From Arenicola marina (Eukaryota > Annelida > Polychaeta > Arenicolidae): a DNA stretch of 64,000 nt. Location: NCBI GenBank assembly GCA_964019135.1, contig OZ025250.1, positions 52,017,357 through 52,081,356 of the forward strand. Reading direction: 5' to 3'. A program made the position numbers and the translations under genes. Below are positions 13,001 to 21,129 of this stretch, piece by piece (within the stretch, counting starts at the first letter, position 1; each line of letters begins with the position of its first letter). The notes under the pieces are model-generated. The model did no database searches and was not told the DNA's origin. It worked only from the letters and a program-made list of their open reading frames with translations.

Positions 13001-16000
13001 ATGTATTTCCATTTCCAAGGCCATTACATTATTAAGTACACAATACAAACGGAATACAGAATGAGACAAACAAATGTAGTTGTGCATTACTCATGGAGAC
13101 TGGGGCTCATTTTAAGCCTTGTTCAAGAATGCGGGCTAAAACACGAATAATTGTTTTAACTGTGGGTGGACGCATTTGCTAGAAATTAATGGTTTCCTTG
13201 AAACACGAATATTTTATTTAAAAGAGATTGATTTAAATGTGGGTGGACGCCTTTACTAGAAATTATTGGTTTGCTTGAAACACGAACATGTCATTTAAAA
13301 GATATTGTTCTGTTTAACTGTGGGTGGACGCATGTTAGGGCCCAAAACGTCATAGTGACGAAAACGTCAGACCACACGGTCTGAACCACCTAGGAACAAA
13401 TGTACAGTTTTTACACTGTGCCTCGATCGCAGTGTCTTTTAACGGGGGCTATGAATATATGAGGTAGTGACTCTTCAGTTTCAGATATATTTGAATGCTT
13501 TCATAAACGATGGAATATGGGTATCCCCCCCCCCCCCCCGCCCCCTCCCACTCCCTCCGGGTCCATCCCTTGGAACCTTCTATTCCAAGAAACCTTAGAT
13601 TTCCTTATTTTCCTGCGCCTTAATTCGCAAATTTCGGCCTCCAAGAGGTCTTTAATTGCCAATCAGTCAATCCTTTAGCCCCGAATGGCCCAGCCTTGTC
13701 TCCTTCGAAACGCCACGCAGGGTTGTGCGAGCGATAACCAGGATGGTTGAAATTAAACTTTAAACTGTATATTTCATTTTACCACGGTATGACGTTTTGG
13801 TCACTATGACGTTTTGGGTTCTAACAGACGCATTTGCTAGAAATTAATGGTTTGCTTGAAACACGAATATGTCATTTAAAAGATATTGATCTGTTTTAAC
13901 TGTGGGTGGACGCATTTGCTAGAAATTAATGCTTTGGTTGTGTCTCTGTATCTCCAGAGACGGGTGAGCTTGACATCATCTGGATCTTCCCGTATTTCAT
14001 GGAGCACAGGATCTTGGAGTTTCTACCCTCCTTCACCATGCTAGACTACAAGGTATTTAAACACCCTGAACTTTAGCTCGTCAAAGCAAGGCGGCTTTAA
14101 ACTTTACCTTTAAGTCCATGTCTTGGTTTTTTCAATTGCAGAATTACCAATCAATATTAATTAAACGTTAAATGGAGAATTGATCGTGACTGAATGTTAA
14201 GCTTGACCTTATTTAGTTTTATAGATATCGCGATCCGAATTCGCGAAAAACGGGTATGATCGTCAAACTATGGCAAATTCACGGTTCGAGTGACAAGTGA
14301 CTGCGATGGAAGTTGTTGGCTGAGGGATGGGTTTATTTGAGGCATACAGTGTCAGGAGGGTGATAAATGTGAGAAACAATTTGGAAAAGATTTATTGTCC
14401 ACTTAATAAAGTAACATTTGTCATCATACACCCATATCCGGATTAATGCCTTCCCGTATTCCCATTCTTACAATCCGGATCTAAATACAGTAAACAACTC
14501 ACTAATTACTCCCGTCCATCCGTCCCTCCCTCCCCTCCATCCATCCCCCCGTCCCTCCCTCCTTCCCTCCCTCCTTCCCTCCCTCCTTCACTCTCTCCTT
14601 CACACCCTCCCCCGCCCCCCTCCATCCCTCCCTCCTTCCCTCCCTCCTTCACTCTCTCCTTTCCACCCTCCCCCGCCCCCCTCCATCCCTCCTTCCCTCC
14701 CTCCCTCCCTCCTTCCTTCCCTCCCTCCTTCCCTCCCTCCTTCCCTCCCTCCCCCGCCCCCCTCCATCCCTCCCTCCCTCCCACAGGTGGACTATGGGAA
14801 CCACCCCAAGTTCCGGAACGACCGAGGGGGCCAGAAGGCGGGCAAGGTGGGGTCCCCCGTGCGCCTCTTCACCAACGTGACGCCCGCCGCGTTTGTTCTA
14901 CCCAAGGCCGAGGGATACAGGTGAGACACAACAGGAAGTGATTTATATTGACTTTTTATTTCTTTAAGATATTTCACACAAAAAAAGAGCATTTATAACT
15001 AATAAAACTCCGAAATGGCGCATAGCGTACACTGGAAAATATCGAGGATTCCACGTATTACTAAATCACCAACTCTGCCCTCCTTCTCTCCCGTGATCAT
15101 CGCCAATATATATAAACATCCGAGATTCTCCAATCATGTTTTTTTACGGAGACAATCGTTGCAAGAGATATATCAATGTTTGGATGCTATGAAACCATGA
15201 AACCCTAAAGATCATGGTCTACAGTGGGGCTTGAAACTGCCGCAATTCATCCGTAAATCGCGTCCCTGAAATCTCGTTTCACGCGTTTCCCCTGAAGGTT
15301 ACCTCCACTGTGAAGAGTTCGTTCCGCGAGATAACTTCAAGTTATAACGTAAGGCGGCGCCACGTGAAGGGTCACAATATACGTCACTTGCTCCGGCAAA
15401 ATGGCGCGCTGCTCGACATTGATGGGGGCGGGTTGCCTCCATTGTTTTTTCCATACCAGTCTGCTGAAGCGAAGCGTTAATACTCGCCAATTTAATTTTA
15501 AGATGTAAACTTTCGGTGCAGATTGCGATTAGATTAGGCTGGACACCCGCTTTAAGCACATCTTAATCCCTGGTCAGTGACACTCCTTGGAAGCCCCGCC
15601 GGGCACACTCTTGGCGTCTTCCCAGTGTCGCGAGATAAGCTTAGAGGTTAAAGCGTTATATCCAAAGTAACCAACCATCGCGCTCCCAGCTCATATATCC
15701 CACCCATTAAGGACGGATCCAGGGGAGGGGGGACCCGGACCCCCCTCCCCCCCCCCCCCCTTTTGAGGAAGAATGCTTTTTTTCACTACAATATGTAGGT
15801 CATCTGAGACGTGGACGCCCCCCTTTTTGAGGAAGAACGCTATCTGAGGCGGCGTGGACACCCCCCCCCCTCCCCCGGGCGTCTAAACATTGGCGGACCC
15901 TCCGGTTCAGAGCCCCCCCCCCCACCCCACCCGATCGCAAGTTTCAATGGACTCCCCTTTTTAAATAAATGGATTCGTCCCTGCGCCCCATGGCCCATAA

Positions 16001-17979
16001 ACCCTTTAATTTGGTCATGTCAAGTTTCTCTTGCTGGACCTCAGTTGCTGTTATGACATATCTGCGTACGTCGTTACTGATACTTTCCTAATACCCTGAA
16101 ATAATCTTTGCTGAGCTATGATTAAGCCGTTGTACGTTTTGTGATTGCTTACAGGTTGTGTGACAAGTGCGAGCGATACGTGTCTAAGGAAAACAAACAT
16201 TGCGACAAGTGCAATGCGTGCACATCAAAGGTACGACTAAAGCCGTAGATACCATCTATACATTGCTAGCCAACTGAACATAGCGAGTACAGGAGACGCA
16301 TTTTGTTGCCATGGCAGCAAAATGATTTTGATGGCGTATACAAGTAAATGCATTTATTTACTTGTATTTAATCTTTTTATTTACTTGTATTTAATCTTTT
16401 TATTTATTTGTATTTAATCTCTTTATTTAATCTTTTTCAAGAAGTAAAAAAGTGTGCTTTGTTAATCAGGTAAATAAAACACTTGCTAACGTATCATGAA
16501 TATATATTTCGAGTTTTATTTCAACTTGTTATTGTGAAAACGTGTCCCCGTTGTCGTATCATATAAATAGATGGGTGGTTCACAGTATCCTTTTGCTCAG
16601 TGTGGAGACAGGTGTCAACGCAACCATCCATCCATCCACGCATCCCTCCATCTCTCCATCCACCCATCCATTCATCCATCCACCCACCCACCCACCCACC
16701 CACCCACCCATCCACCCCCCCCCCCCCAACCTATCCATCCATCCATCCATCCATCCATCCCCTCACTCATCCATCAACCCATCCATCCACCCATTCACCG
16801 ATACACCCACCACCCACCTATCTACCCACCCACCCACCCATCCATCCATCCCTCCACCCATCCGTCCATCCAACGTGACGTATGTCCGTGCCGTGGCTTC
16901 CAGGACGGCCGGCAGTACGTCCACTGTGACCGATGCCAGCGGTGCGTCAAGCCAGTCAAGGTCCACTGCGACACCTGCGGCATCTGCGACATGGTTGGAC
17001 ATCCGTGTGGGAAGCCCAAAGGTATATATACAAGGCGGGGCACAAGTGACCACGTGTCTGCCAATGCCGTTAGACCCTCGTAATCCATTGTATGTTGCTC
17101 GTTTCCCTGGGGCCACCTGAGAGCCTAACGGCACGTGGATCGATGGTTCGAGCCCCGCTGTGGCCATGTCTGTGTGGTCGCCTGATAAAGATCCCATGTT
17201 CCTTCTTCGCAAAGAGTAGGGGGTTACCCCCGGGGACCTGGCTCCACTCTCTATTCCTCCTCCCATTGACGCGATGTGACCAAAAGTGGTTAAAGCGTCC
17301 TGAATATACAACCAACCAACCAACCGTTAGGGTGTCGTAAATAATTGTATGTTTCTCGTGTCCCTGGTCATAAAAATAGGCTGTCATTAGACAACATAAG
17401 AGCCAGGCGTGACCCCGTGACCTCATCCCCCCCTGACCTCATTACCCCGTGACCCAGTTTTTGGGTGGCTAATGTGTCCTGAATATACAACCAACCAACC
17501 ATGAGAAACAAACTAATAACAACGCCCTGATGCCACAATTACGCCACCAGGTTGTATTACTGATAATGGTACGTCGATATACGATATATGATTAAATATA
17601 ATATTTGTAACTATTCCAGGCGGTTCTCCATGCGGTGACCTTGGCGACGTCCTTGGCGGTGACCTTGGCCCAGACAGCGCAGCCTGTACGCCTCGGGCCG
17701 AAAAGAGGTCTGCAATTACTTCAGTTGACGGCATCGTGTGTTAGAAACAAAATATCGAGCATAGTAACATGTAAAGCACGTGACAACGGGTTAACTTTGT
17801 TCTTTTTGTAGTTTGTGTTACTCGTATTATTCAGTTTATGTATGTCCCCCTAATCCGGAATTCTTATACAGCAAATTGACCTCCAAAAAGTGTTCTCTTT
17901 ATTTCACAGGAAATCCTCAGGGATGGCAGAGGAGAACGGCCGAAAGAGACTGAAAGCTGAAGATGCGTCAGTCAAATAA
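6959..17979 (+). CDS. ZCCHC4: ZCCHC4, rRNA N6-adenosine methyltransferase (12 exons)
   Basis: Coding exons: 6959-7037, 9042-9258, 10246-10429, 10943-11034, 11283-11355, 12438-12651, 13958-14052, 14787-14920, 16155-16230, 16904-17021, 17620-17707 and 17910-17979. All joins are GT-AG with compatible phases, totalling 1440 bases and 479 residues (human protein: 513). In animals this enzyme puts m6A on 28S rRNA. Domain order matches the family: a GRF-type zinc finger (residues 24-70; KCLHG, then [11 protein letters not shown]), an FCQTC motif (exon 3), a SAM-fold strand [10 protein letters not shown] (exon 4), LLDID (exon 5), NMFNHHFF and the catalytic DPPF at 260-263 (exon 6), IWIFPYF (exon 7), then Cys/His-rich zinc clusters (exons 9-10). 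The CCHC knuckle expected in exon 11 is degenerate. The family assignment is by recognition, not search. Introns are full of mobile elements. The gene is convergent with the minus-strand gene at 18.9-21.7 kb. Confidence 0.93.
7141..8180. mobile_element. 1.04-kb foldback element in ZCCHC4 intron 1
   Basis: The left arm starts AGAATTCTG at 7141 and the right arm ends with its complement at 8172-8180. Further paired stretches are TTACCAGTTAGACAAGG at about 7221 with its complement at about 8094-8111, and GCCATCTTAGTTGTTG at about 7508 with its complement at about 7939-7956. No transposase frame is visible. A second, much smaller palindromic element is nested inside. Confidence 0.7.
7316..7434. 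mobile_element. 119-bp near-perfect palindromic MITE (hAT-like)
   Basis: The element is almost entirely one hairpin. It starts CACAGGCGCT, ends AGCGCCTGTG, and has arms of about 56 bp with a few mismatches around a CTCAGGC loop. It is flanked by GATGGGAA at 7308-7315 and 7435-7442, an 8-bp target duplication. That length and the CAG...CTG ends suggest a hAT-type non-autonomous element. Confidence 0.85.
9042..9258 (+). CDS. ZCCHC4: ZCCHC4 exon 2 (rest of GRF zinc finger)
   Basis: Acceptor TTTCAG and donor GTCAGT. It encodes residues 27-98, starting [12 protein letters not shown] and containing [17 protein letters not shown], the two remaining Cys ligands. The aromatic residue usually found after the last Cys of a GRF finger is Tyr-Gln here rather than Trp. 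Confidence 0.9.
9330..9778. mobile_element. MITE with CCCAGC-AACA ends in intron 2
   Basis: Left end CCCAGCTAACACACAACGTT (9330) pairs with right end AACTTGTTTGCTGGG (to 9778). The interior repeats the word AACGTT. It is about 449 bp with no coding frame. I could not settle the target duplication. Confidence 0.65.
10246..10429 (+). CDS. ZCCHC4: ZCCHC4 exon 3
   Basis: Residues 99-160, with [12 protein letters not shown] and a downstream His (MASHKGH), a Cys-x2-Cys...His arrangement as in the human protein. It is followed by [11 protein letters not shown], also conserved in the family. The donor is GTAAGT. Confidence 0.9.
10943..11034 (+). CDS. ZCCHC4: ZCCHC4 exon 4 (SAM-fold strand)
   Basis: Residues 161-190 plus two bases. 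It contains [10 protein letters not shown], equivalent to the first strand and glycine turn of the Rossmann-like methyltransferase domain. A SINE copy lies in the short intron that follows. Confidence 0.87.
11087..11257 (+). mobile_element. SINE copy 1, 5'-truncated, intron 4
   Basis: It begins at GCTGTGGCCATGTCTGTG, the end of the tRNA-like head, and runs through AGGATAAAGATCC and GGGGACATGGCTCCA to GTTAAAGCGTCCTGAA and a decayed ACAACC tail. The SINE body is the same as at 12144, 17108 and 36476. Confidence 0.85.
11283..11355 (+). CDS. ZCCHC4: ZCCHC4 exon 5
   Basis: Residues 191-215, with KLHEAIK and [10 protein letters not shown]. The acidic LDID lies where the second strand of the methyltransferase fold binds the cofactor. 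The GTAAGT donor at 11356 is unambiguous and gives a phase-0 join to exon 6. Confidence 0.88.
11770..11935. repeat. degenerate short repeat in intron 5
   Basis: The words ATCGACATTCGA, GCGACATCGACA and AAAATCGACA recur four or five times. The origin is unknown. Confidence 0.4.
12144..12397 (+). mobile_element. SINE copy 2, full length, intron 5
   Basis: This is the best copy. The tRNA-like head has an A box (TAGCTCAGTGGGTTAGAA, 12151-12168) and a B box (GGTTCGAGCCC, 12222-12232), and the body ends ...CCTGAATATACAACCAACCAA. The A-B spacing is longer than in a tRNA gene and the acceptor stem does not pair cleanly, so this is a SINE promoter, not a tRNA gene. Four copies lie in the window, all on the plus strand. 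Confidence 0.88.
12438..12651 (+). CDS. ZCCHC4: ZCCHC4 exon 6 (catalytic DPPF motif)
   Basis: Residues 216-286. NMFNHHFF and [11 protein letters not shown] match the family closely. DPPF (residues 260-263) is the catalytic motif of the class that methylates adenine N6, and it is intact. Confidence 0.93.
12690..12960 (+). mobile_element. possible second tRNA-derived SINE, interrupted
   Basis: GCTCCGTAGCTTAGTTTGTAG (12691) resembles an A box and GTGCGTGGTTCGAATCTTACC (12923) a B box. A G-rich tract (12770-12850) lies between them. The pairing of the two halves is my inference. Confidence 0.35.
13138..13332. repeat. tandem repeat, intron 6, left part
   Basis: Units start at AAACACGAAT (13138, 13201, 13278) and include GTGGGTGGACGC and CTAGAAATTA. 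They are 63-77 bp long. The array is split by the MITE that follows and resumes at 13827. Confidence 0.8.
13333..13826. mobile_element. 494-bp MITE inserted into a tandem array
   Basis: Ends TGTTAGGGCCCAAAACGTCA and TGACGTTTTGGGTTCTAACA form roughly 40-bp inverted repeats that continue through ATAGTGAC. GACGCA at 13327-13332 and 13827-13832 is a 6-bp target duplication. No coding frame is present and there is a C16 tract inside. The superfamily is not assigned. Confidence 0.85.
13827..13940. repeat. tandem repeat, intron 6, right part
   Basis: Continuation of the array at 13138-13332, with units at 13859 and the end just before exon 7. The exon 7 acceptor (TCTCCAG) follows within 20 bases. 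Confidence 0.8.
13958..14052 (+). CDS. ZCCHC4: ZCCHC4 exon 7
   Basis: Residues 287-318, with [13 protein letters not shown] and FTMLDYK, closely matching the family. The exon starts only 22 bases after the tandem repeat array in intron 6. Confidence 0.9.
14510..14784. repeat. CCCT-rich microsatellite before exon 8
   Basis: Almost pure pyrimidine on the plus strand (CCTCCCTTCCCTC variants), ending 2 bases before the CACAG acceptor of exon 8. It doubles as an extended polypyrimidine tract. Confidence 0.9.
14787..14920 (+). CDS. ZCCHC4: ZCCHC4 exon 8
   Basis: Residues 319-362. It begins VDYGNHPKF and contains [10 protein letters not shown] and LPKAEGYR, in register with the human sequence. The CACAG acceptor directly follows a CCCT repeat about 275 bp long. 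Confidence 0.92.
15340..15556. repeat. dispersed repeat R2, copy 2, intron 8
   Basis: Direct copy of the repeat at 2231-2460, with shared landmarks AAAATGGCGCGCTGCT and AAGATGTAAACTTTCGGTGC. Confidence 0.7.
15710..15925. repeat. low-complexity C-run repeat, intron 8
   Basis: Two decayed 60-70 bp units sharing TTTTGAGGAAGAA and GTGGACRCCCCC, bounded by C runs. The left edge GGACGGATCCAGGGG resembles the end of the CAGGGGCGGATC element at 42164. Confidence 0.45.
16155..16230 (+). CDS. ZCCHC4: ZCCHC4 exon 9 (zinc cluster)
   Basis: Residues 363-388, [16 protein letters not shown] followed by DKCNACTSK. These are paired Cys-x2-Cys and His-Cys-x2-Cys ligands of the DHHC-like cluster in ZCCHC4. 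Confidence 0.92.
16621..16872. repeat. CCAT/CCAC microsatellite before exon 10
   Basis: CCATCCATCCACCCAC repeats in intron 9, ending about 30 bases before the exon 10 acceptor (GGCTTCCAG). Open frames across it on both strands are artefacts of the repeat. Confidence 0.9.
16904..17021 (+). CDS. ZCCHC4: ZCCHC4 exon 10 (zinc cluster)
   Basis: Residues 389-427. It contains [20 protein letters not shown] and GHPCGKPK, a continuous series of His-Cys-x2-Cys pairs with all expected ligands. The preceding intron ends in a CCAT/CCAC repeat. Confidence 0.93.
17108..17326 (+). mobile_element. SINE copy 3, intron 10
   Basis: Starts within the tRNA-like head (GGGGCCACCTGAGAGCC), includes the B box GGTTCGAGCCC and the full body, and ends with four AACC units. 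A second, shorter ending (GTGTCCTGAATATACAACCAACC) at about 17477-17500 suggests another decayed copy beside it. Confidence 0.85.
17620..17707 (+). CDS. ZCCHC4: ZCCHC4 exon 11 (degenerate CCHC knuckle)
   Basis: Residues 428-456. The vertebrate protein has a Cys-x2-Cys-x4-His-x4-Cys knuckle here. This exon reads [17 protein letters not shown], then a Cys 18 residues after the first. The first Cys and the His are absent, and the DNA shows internal repetition of a GGTGACCTTGGC-like unit. The splice sites and phases are good. Confidence 0.8.
17910..17979 (+). CDS. ZCCHC4: ZCCHC4 exon 12 (C-terminus)
   Basis: Residues 457-479 and stop TAA at 17977-17979. The tail is basic ([12 protein letters not shown]), as expected for an RNA-binding or nucleolar protein. 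It is shorter than the lysine-rich vertebrate tail. Confidence 0.82.
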
Positions 17980-18185
17980 AAAGCATTGCATTTGATTGAA
18001 AATCTAACGTTTAACCGTTCAACGTTCTACCGTGATGCAAATTGCGAGAATTAGCATGGTGGGAACATTTAGTTCATGTTCTCGCAGCAAGGCCATCCCG
18101 GACCAGCTGATTACGTCAATGGAGTTGCCTTCGTCTCACCCAGTCATCAATGGCGTCAATAAATATTTGTAAATATCAGTGTGCG
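17975..18185 (+). terminator. ZCCHC4 3'UTR and polyadenylation signals
   Basis: AATAAA occurs at 17975-17980, overlapping the stop codon, and again at 18158-18163 followed by a T/G-rich stretch (TGTGCGATTTGTTTTATT). The second is the better-placed signal and would give a 3'UTR of about 200 bases. Confidence 0.55.
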
Positions 18186-18300
18186 ATTTGTTTTATTACC
18201 TACATATACGACCTACATATGGCGTATAGTTAGCACCTACATAACGCATACAGTGAGCACTGATTGACAGCACCTACAATGAAACACGTAGCGCATACAG

Positions 18301-18634
18301 GGGGGGTGGGGGGGGGGGCAAGGGGGGATCGTGTTCCCAGATCACGGAGAATAAATTTCTTTATTCCCAGGTCACGATGAATTAAAAGCAGAACTTTCCA
18401 CTTGCAATGGAAGGGCGGCTACACGGTACTAAATTGACGATTTCCCGATTCACGGTTATTTAAATTATAAAATTCCTTGTTCACGATTAATGAAAATCCT
18501 TGATCACGCGGCGGTTGGCTAGTACCCCATTTCCAGTTCACGAAGAATTATTTACCTGATTCCCAGTTCACGGTGAAATGAAAAGCCCAATCCCGAGGAA
18601 CACTAATACCCCTTGCCCCCCCCCCCCCCCCCCC
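18301..18634. mobile_element. MITE with poly-G/poly-C inverted ends, copy 1
   Basis: The left end is a G run followed by CAAGGGGGGATCGTGTTCC. The right end GGAACACTAATACCCCTTG runs into a C run. It is flanked by ATACAG at 18295-18300 and 18635-18640, a likely target duplication. The interior is seven or eight decayed copies of a roughly 30-bp word built on TTCCCAGTTCACGATGAATT. A second copy lies at 62292-62602. Confidence 0.8.
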
Positions 18635-18869
18635 ATACAGAGCACTTTGACCTACATGTTACAGGGTAGGTAGCACTTAGAGAGTGGCGCCAACAGTGGC
18701 AGTCAAATCATTGTAAGGTTGCTATGGGGGATACAGAGGCAAAATGTTATCAACTTAATGAAAGGAATTACTTATTGGCATATGGGAGTTATTAATTGGC
18801 GAATATCTGCGAAATGAAAAAAGAGAGACCAGTGTGACGTAATTACCGAGCCTTCCTCCAGTCCCCTTT

Positions 18870-20549
18870 TCATCCTCTCGCCAGGTGAAAAAAAATCCAG
18901 ATGTCTGCAACTTCGATATTCCCTCCCCTCCCTTCCACTCCCTTCCTCAAGCAAACGGATGTTAAAAACTTCCATGCACAATCAATGTATTTAAGTGGAC
19001 TCTCGGCCCACCCTGTTGCGACGGACACCCTTGTATTCAAATTTGTAGTCGTGACCTTTGACCCGAAGGTGGCCGGCGCAGTGGAAGCCGCGGCCTTGGG
19101 TTTGGGCGGCGTCTTCTTCACCTCGGTCGGCACGTTGCTGGCGTCCTTCACCAGACTCGTCAGATACTTACCTCTCTCAACCAGCATCTTGCGATCATTT
19201 TTCATGACGTCAGAGGAATCTGACGACGACGACGACGAGTCGTCATTGATCGGCGCGCGTTCCTTAGCAACCGCCGCCGGTTGAACTTTCTCCACTGGGG
19301 GCGCTGCGGAGGTGACGGCCGCCTGAATGGGGAAATCCTGGTTGTTAGTTTCCTGCGCCCGGTACAGATCCGACATTCGCTTCTTCCAACCGGAGTCACG
19401 TGACGCTGGCGCGGGAGCTGAGGCGACGGCGGTGGGGGCGGTAGTCGAGTGACTGTCGCTGGCGCCTTGCCCCGGGACCTCGAACTTCTTCTTCAGGTCC
19501 TGGATACCTGGCGACGTGGACGAGTCGCGGTCACTCTCCTCCCGAGACCCCGGTGACCTTGCGCCAAGGTCACCGGGCTGGGGAGACTTCTGACCTCCGA
19601 GCGTCACTGACGTCACCGGCAAAGTAGCGCGCAGCAGCGACAGCCTGGCAGAAATTCCTCTGGATTTCACCTCCGTTTTATCCGACACGCTGGCGACATC
19701 CTCAGGCGGCGTGCCGACCTTGACCGCGTCCTTCACCCTCTTGTTGCCTCGCTCGTCCGGCGTGGATGAGCACTTCTCTACACTGGAAGCAAAACCCAGC
19801 GGCTTGCCAGGTCCTCGGCTTTGTGGCGTGTCCTTGTGCTTGGACCTCGGCAGCGTGGCCGGCCGGAAGTGGTCGCTTTCTAAAGTGGCGGACGATCCTT
19901 CGCCGCTAGTGTTGGTCGGGGTGGCGGAGCTCTCGAAGCGCGACAGCAACTCGCGGACGCTTTTTTTCCGGCGCAATACGGCCGGACTCTGAGAATCCTG
20001 GGCCGTGTCCGAGTCCGTGTCAGTCACGGTGGAGGCGGGTCTCAGCCTCGAGTCTGAGTGGCGCGCACCGCTGACGTCATCCAGCGTGTACTCGGGCGAC
20101 ACCGACATGCTGGTATCACCAAGAGGGTCCGAGCCGCGTGACTTCACCGCCTTGACGTAAAATACGTCATCGTTGTCGCAGGACGCGTTGGGCTTGGACT
20201 GCTCGCCATGGTTACCGCCGGCACCGCCGACGGTCCCCGCCGTTCTTTGGTGTCCGTCCAAGTCCTCCGTTTCAAAGAGCAGCGAATCCGCGCTCTTCTT
20301 CATGTCTCGCGCCTCGCTGGTCGCCGACGTCGGCGAACTTTCCGGACGCGGTTTTTCCGGCGTCGGTGACGTCAACGAAGTGGGCGACGCCGTTTCCGAT
20401 ATCGGCTCCAGTACGTCTGCGCCCGTTCCGCCACCAGGTGGCAGCACCGGGGTGGTGTGGAAGCTCTGCGATACCTCCGCTTCCGTGAAGTCACCAAACA
20501 CGGCCGGCCTAGCCTTCCGCGCTTCCATGAACGTCGGGCTGGTAACCAT
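18870..20549 (-). CDS. Ser/Pro-rich disordered protein, C-terminal frame
   Basis: A 559-codon frame with biased, high-GC codon use and real-looking low-complexity content. Short conserved-looking cores sit in disordered sequence: RRKKSVRELLSRFES, ISARLSLLR, IQDLKKKFEVPG, WKKRMSDLYRAQE and a DDSSSSSSDSSD acidic-serine run. The spaced basic/hydrophobic cores (RLxxL, GWKKRM) faintly recall the disordered N-terminal part of supervillin-type actin-binding proteins, but I do not recognise the family. The last 40-50 residues read as noncoding, so coding may end earlier, near 19040. The frame overlaps the upstream frame 20509-21072 and is out of register with it, so a frameshift or an unseen intron lies around 20550-20600. 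It is convergent with ZCCHC4. Confidence 0.65.
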   Translation of the reverse strand: MVTSPTFMEARKARPAVFGDFTEAEVSQSFHTTPVLPPGGGTGADVLEPISETASPTSLTSPTPEKPRPESSPTSATSEARDMKKSADSLLFETEDLDGHQRTAGTVGGAGGNHGEQSKPNASCDNDDVFYVKAVKSRGSDPLGDTSMSVSPEYTLDDVSGARHSDSRLRPASTVTDTDSDTAQDSQSPAVLRRKKSVRELLSRFESSATPTNTSGEGSSATLESDHFRPATLPRSKHKDTPQSRGPGKPLGFASSVEKCSSTPDERGNKRVKDAVKVGTPPEDVASVSDKTEVKSRGISARLSLLRATLPVTSVTLGGQKSPQPGDLGARSPGSREESDRDSSTSPGIQDLKKKFEVPGQGASDSHSTTAPTAVASAPAPASRDSGWKKRMSDLYRAQETNNQDFPIQAAVTSAAPPVEKVQPAAVAKERAPINDDSSSSSSDSSDVMKNDRKMLVERGKYLTSLVKDASNVPTEVKKTPPKPKAAASTAPATFGSKVTTTNLNTRVSVATGWAESPLKYIDCAWKFLTSVCLRKGVEGRGGNIEVADIWIFFHLARG

Positions 20550-21072
20550 CTACGGGGACCGCCGCCAAAGGGCGCTCCTCGGGCGTCTCCACCGACTGTT
20601 TGGTCAAACTTTCGTTTGAGGCGCAGTCGGGACTGGACGAGTCCAGTTGCGACCGCCTGGCTTTGTTTATAAACGTGGTGGGGCCGCCGAGACTGGTCGG
20701 CCTTTCCGGCGAAGACAGCGGTGGTGTCACCTGGTGGTCAGTCGGCGACGGGCAGGAGTGGCGCGCCACGTGTTGGGGGCGGATGGGCGATGGCGGGCGC
20801 GCCACCTGGCGGCTTGGTTGGAGCACGCGGCTGGATTGCGCCTTTCCGGGAGAGGCCAGAGGTTTCCGGATGACGATGCGTCCCGTTTCCGATCTGGGCT
20901 CCACGGATCCTCTAATCCGGAGACCCTCCCTCTCCGCGACGACACGTGACCCGACCAACCCCGGTGACCAAGACATGGACGCTTCGCTCTCTCCCCGAGA
21001 TTCGCCGGCTGACCGTCGACCAGAAACAGCATCGGTATAGCCGTGATTAGTTTCCAAGGCGACGGGCGGCAC
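20509..21072 (-). CDS. same Ser/Pro-rich protein, middle frame
   Basis: This frame is open upstream to about 21110. It reads IDSSDYAVPPV..., a basic segment (GRIVIRKPLASPGK) and a Pro/Ser-rich stretch ending PEERPLAAVPV near 20570. There the sense continues in another frame (MEARKARPAVFGDF...). Amino-acid style and codon bias are continuous with the downstream frame, so I treat them as one gene with a one-base assembly error, a real frameshift or a missed splice. No catalytic domain is seen. The listed start Met is just the first in frame, not a predicted start. Confidence 0.6.
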   Translation of the reverse strand: MPPVALETNHGYTDAVSGRRSAGESRGESEASMSWSPGLVGSRVVAEREGLRIRGSVEPRSETGRIVIRKPLASPGKAQSSRVLQPSRQVARPPSPIRPQHVARHSCPSPTDHQVTPPLSSPERPTSLGGPTTFINKARRSQLDSSSPDCASNESLTKQSVETPEERPLAAVPVDGYQPDVHGSAEG

Positions 21073-21129
21073 GGCGTAATCGGAAGAATCGATTCCTGAA
21101 GGCCGCCGTAACCACCACCACCACCCACA

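Noticed and set aside
16571-17323. Ser/His/Pro-rich ORFs across intron 9 and exon 10
   Set aside because: They are CCAT microsatellite translations running into the true exon 10 frame or its shadow frames.
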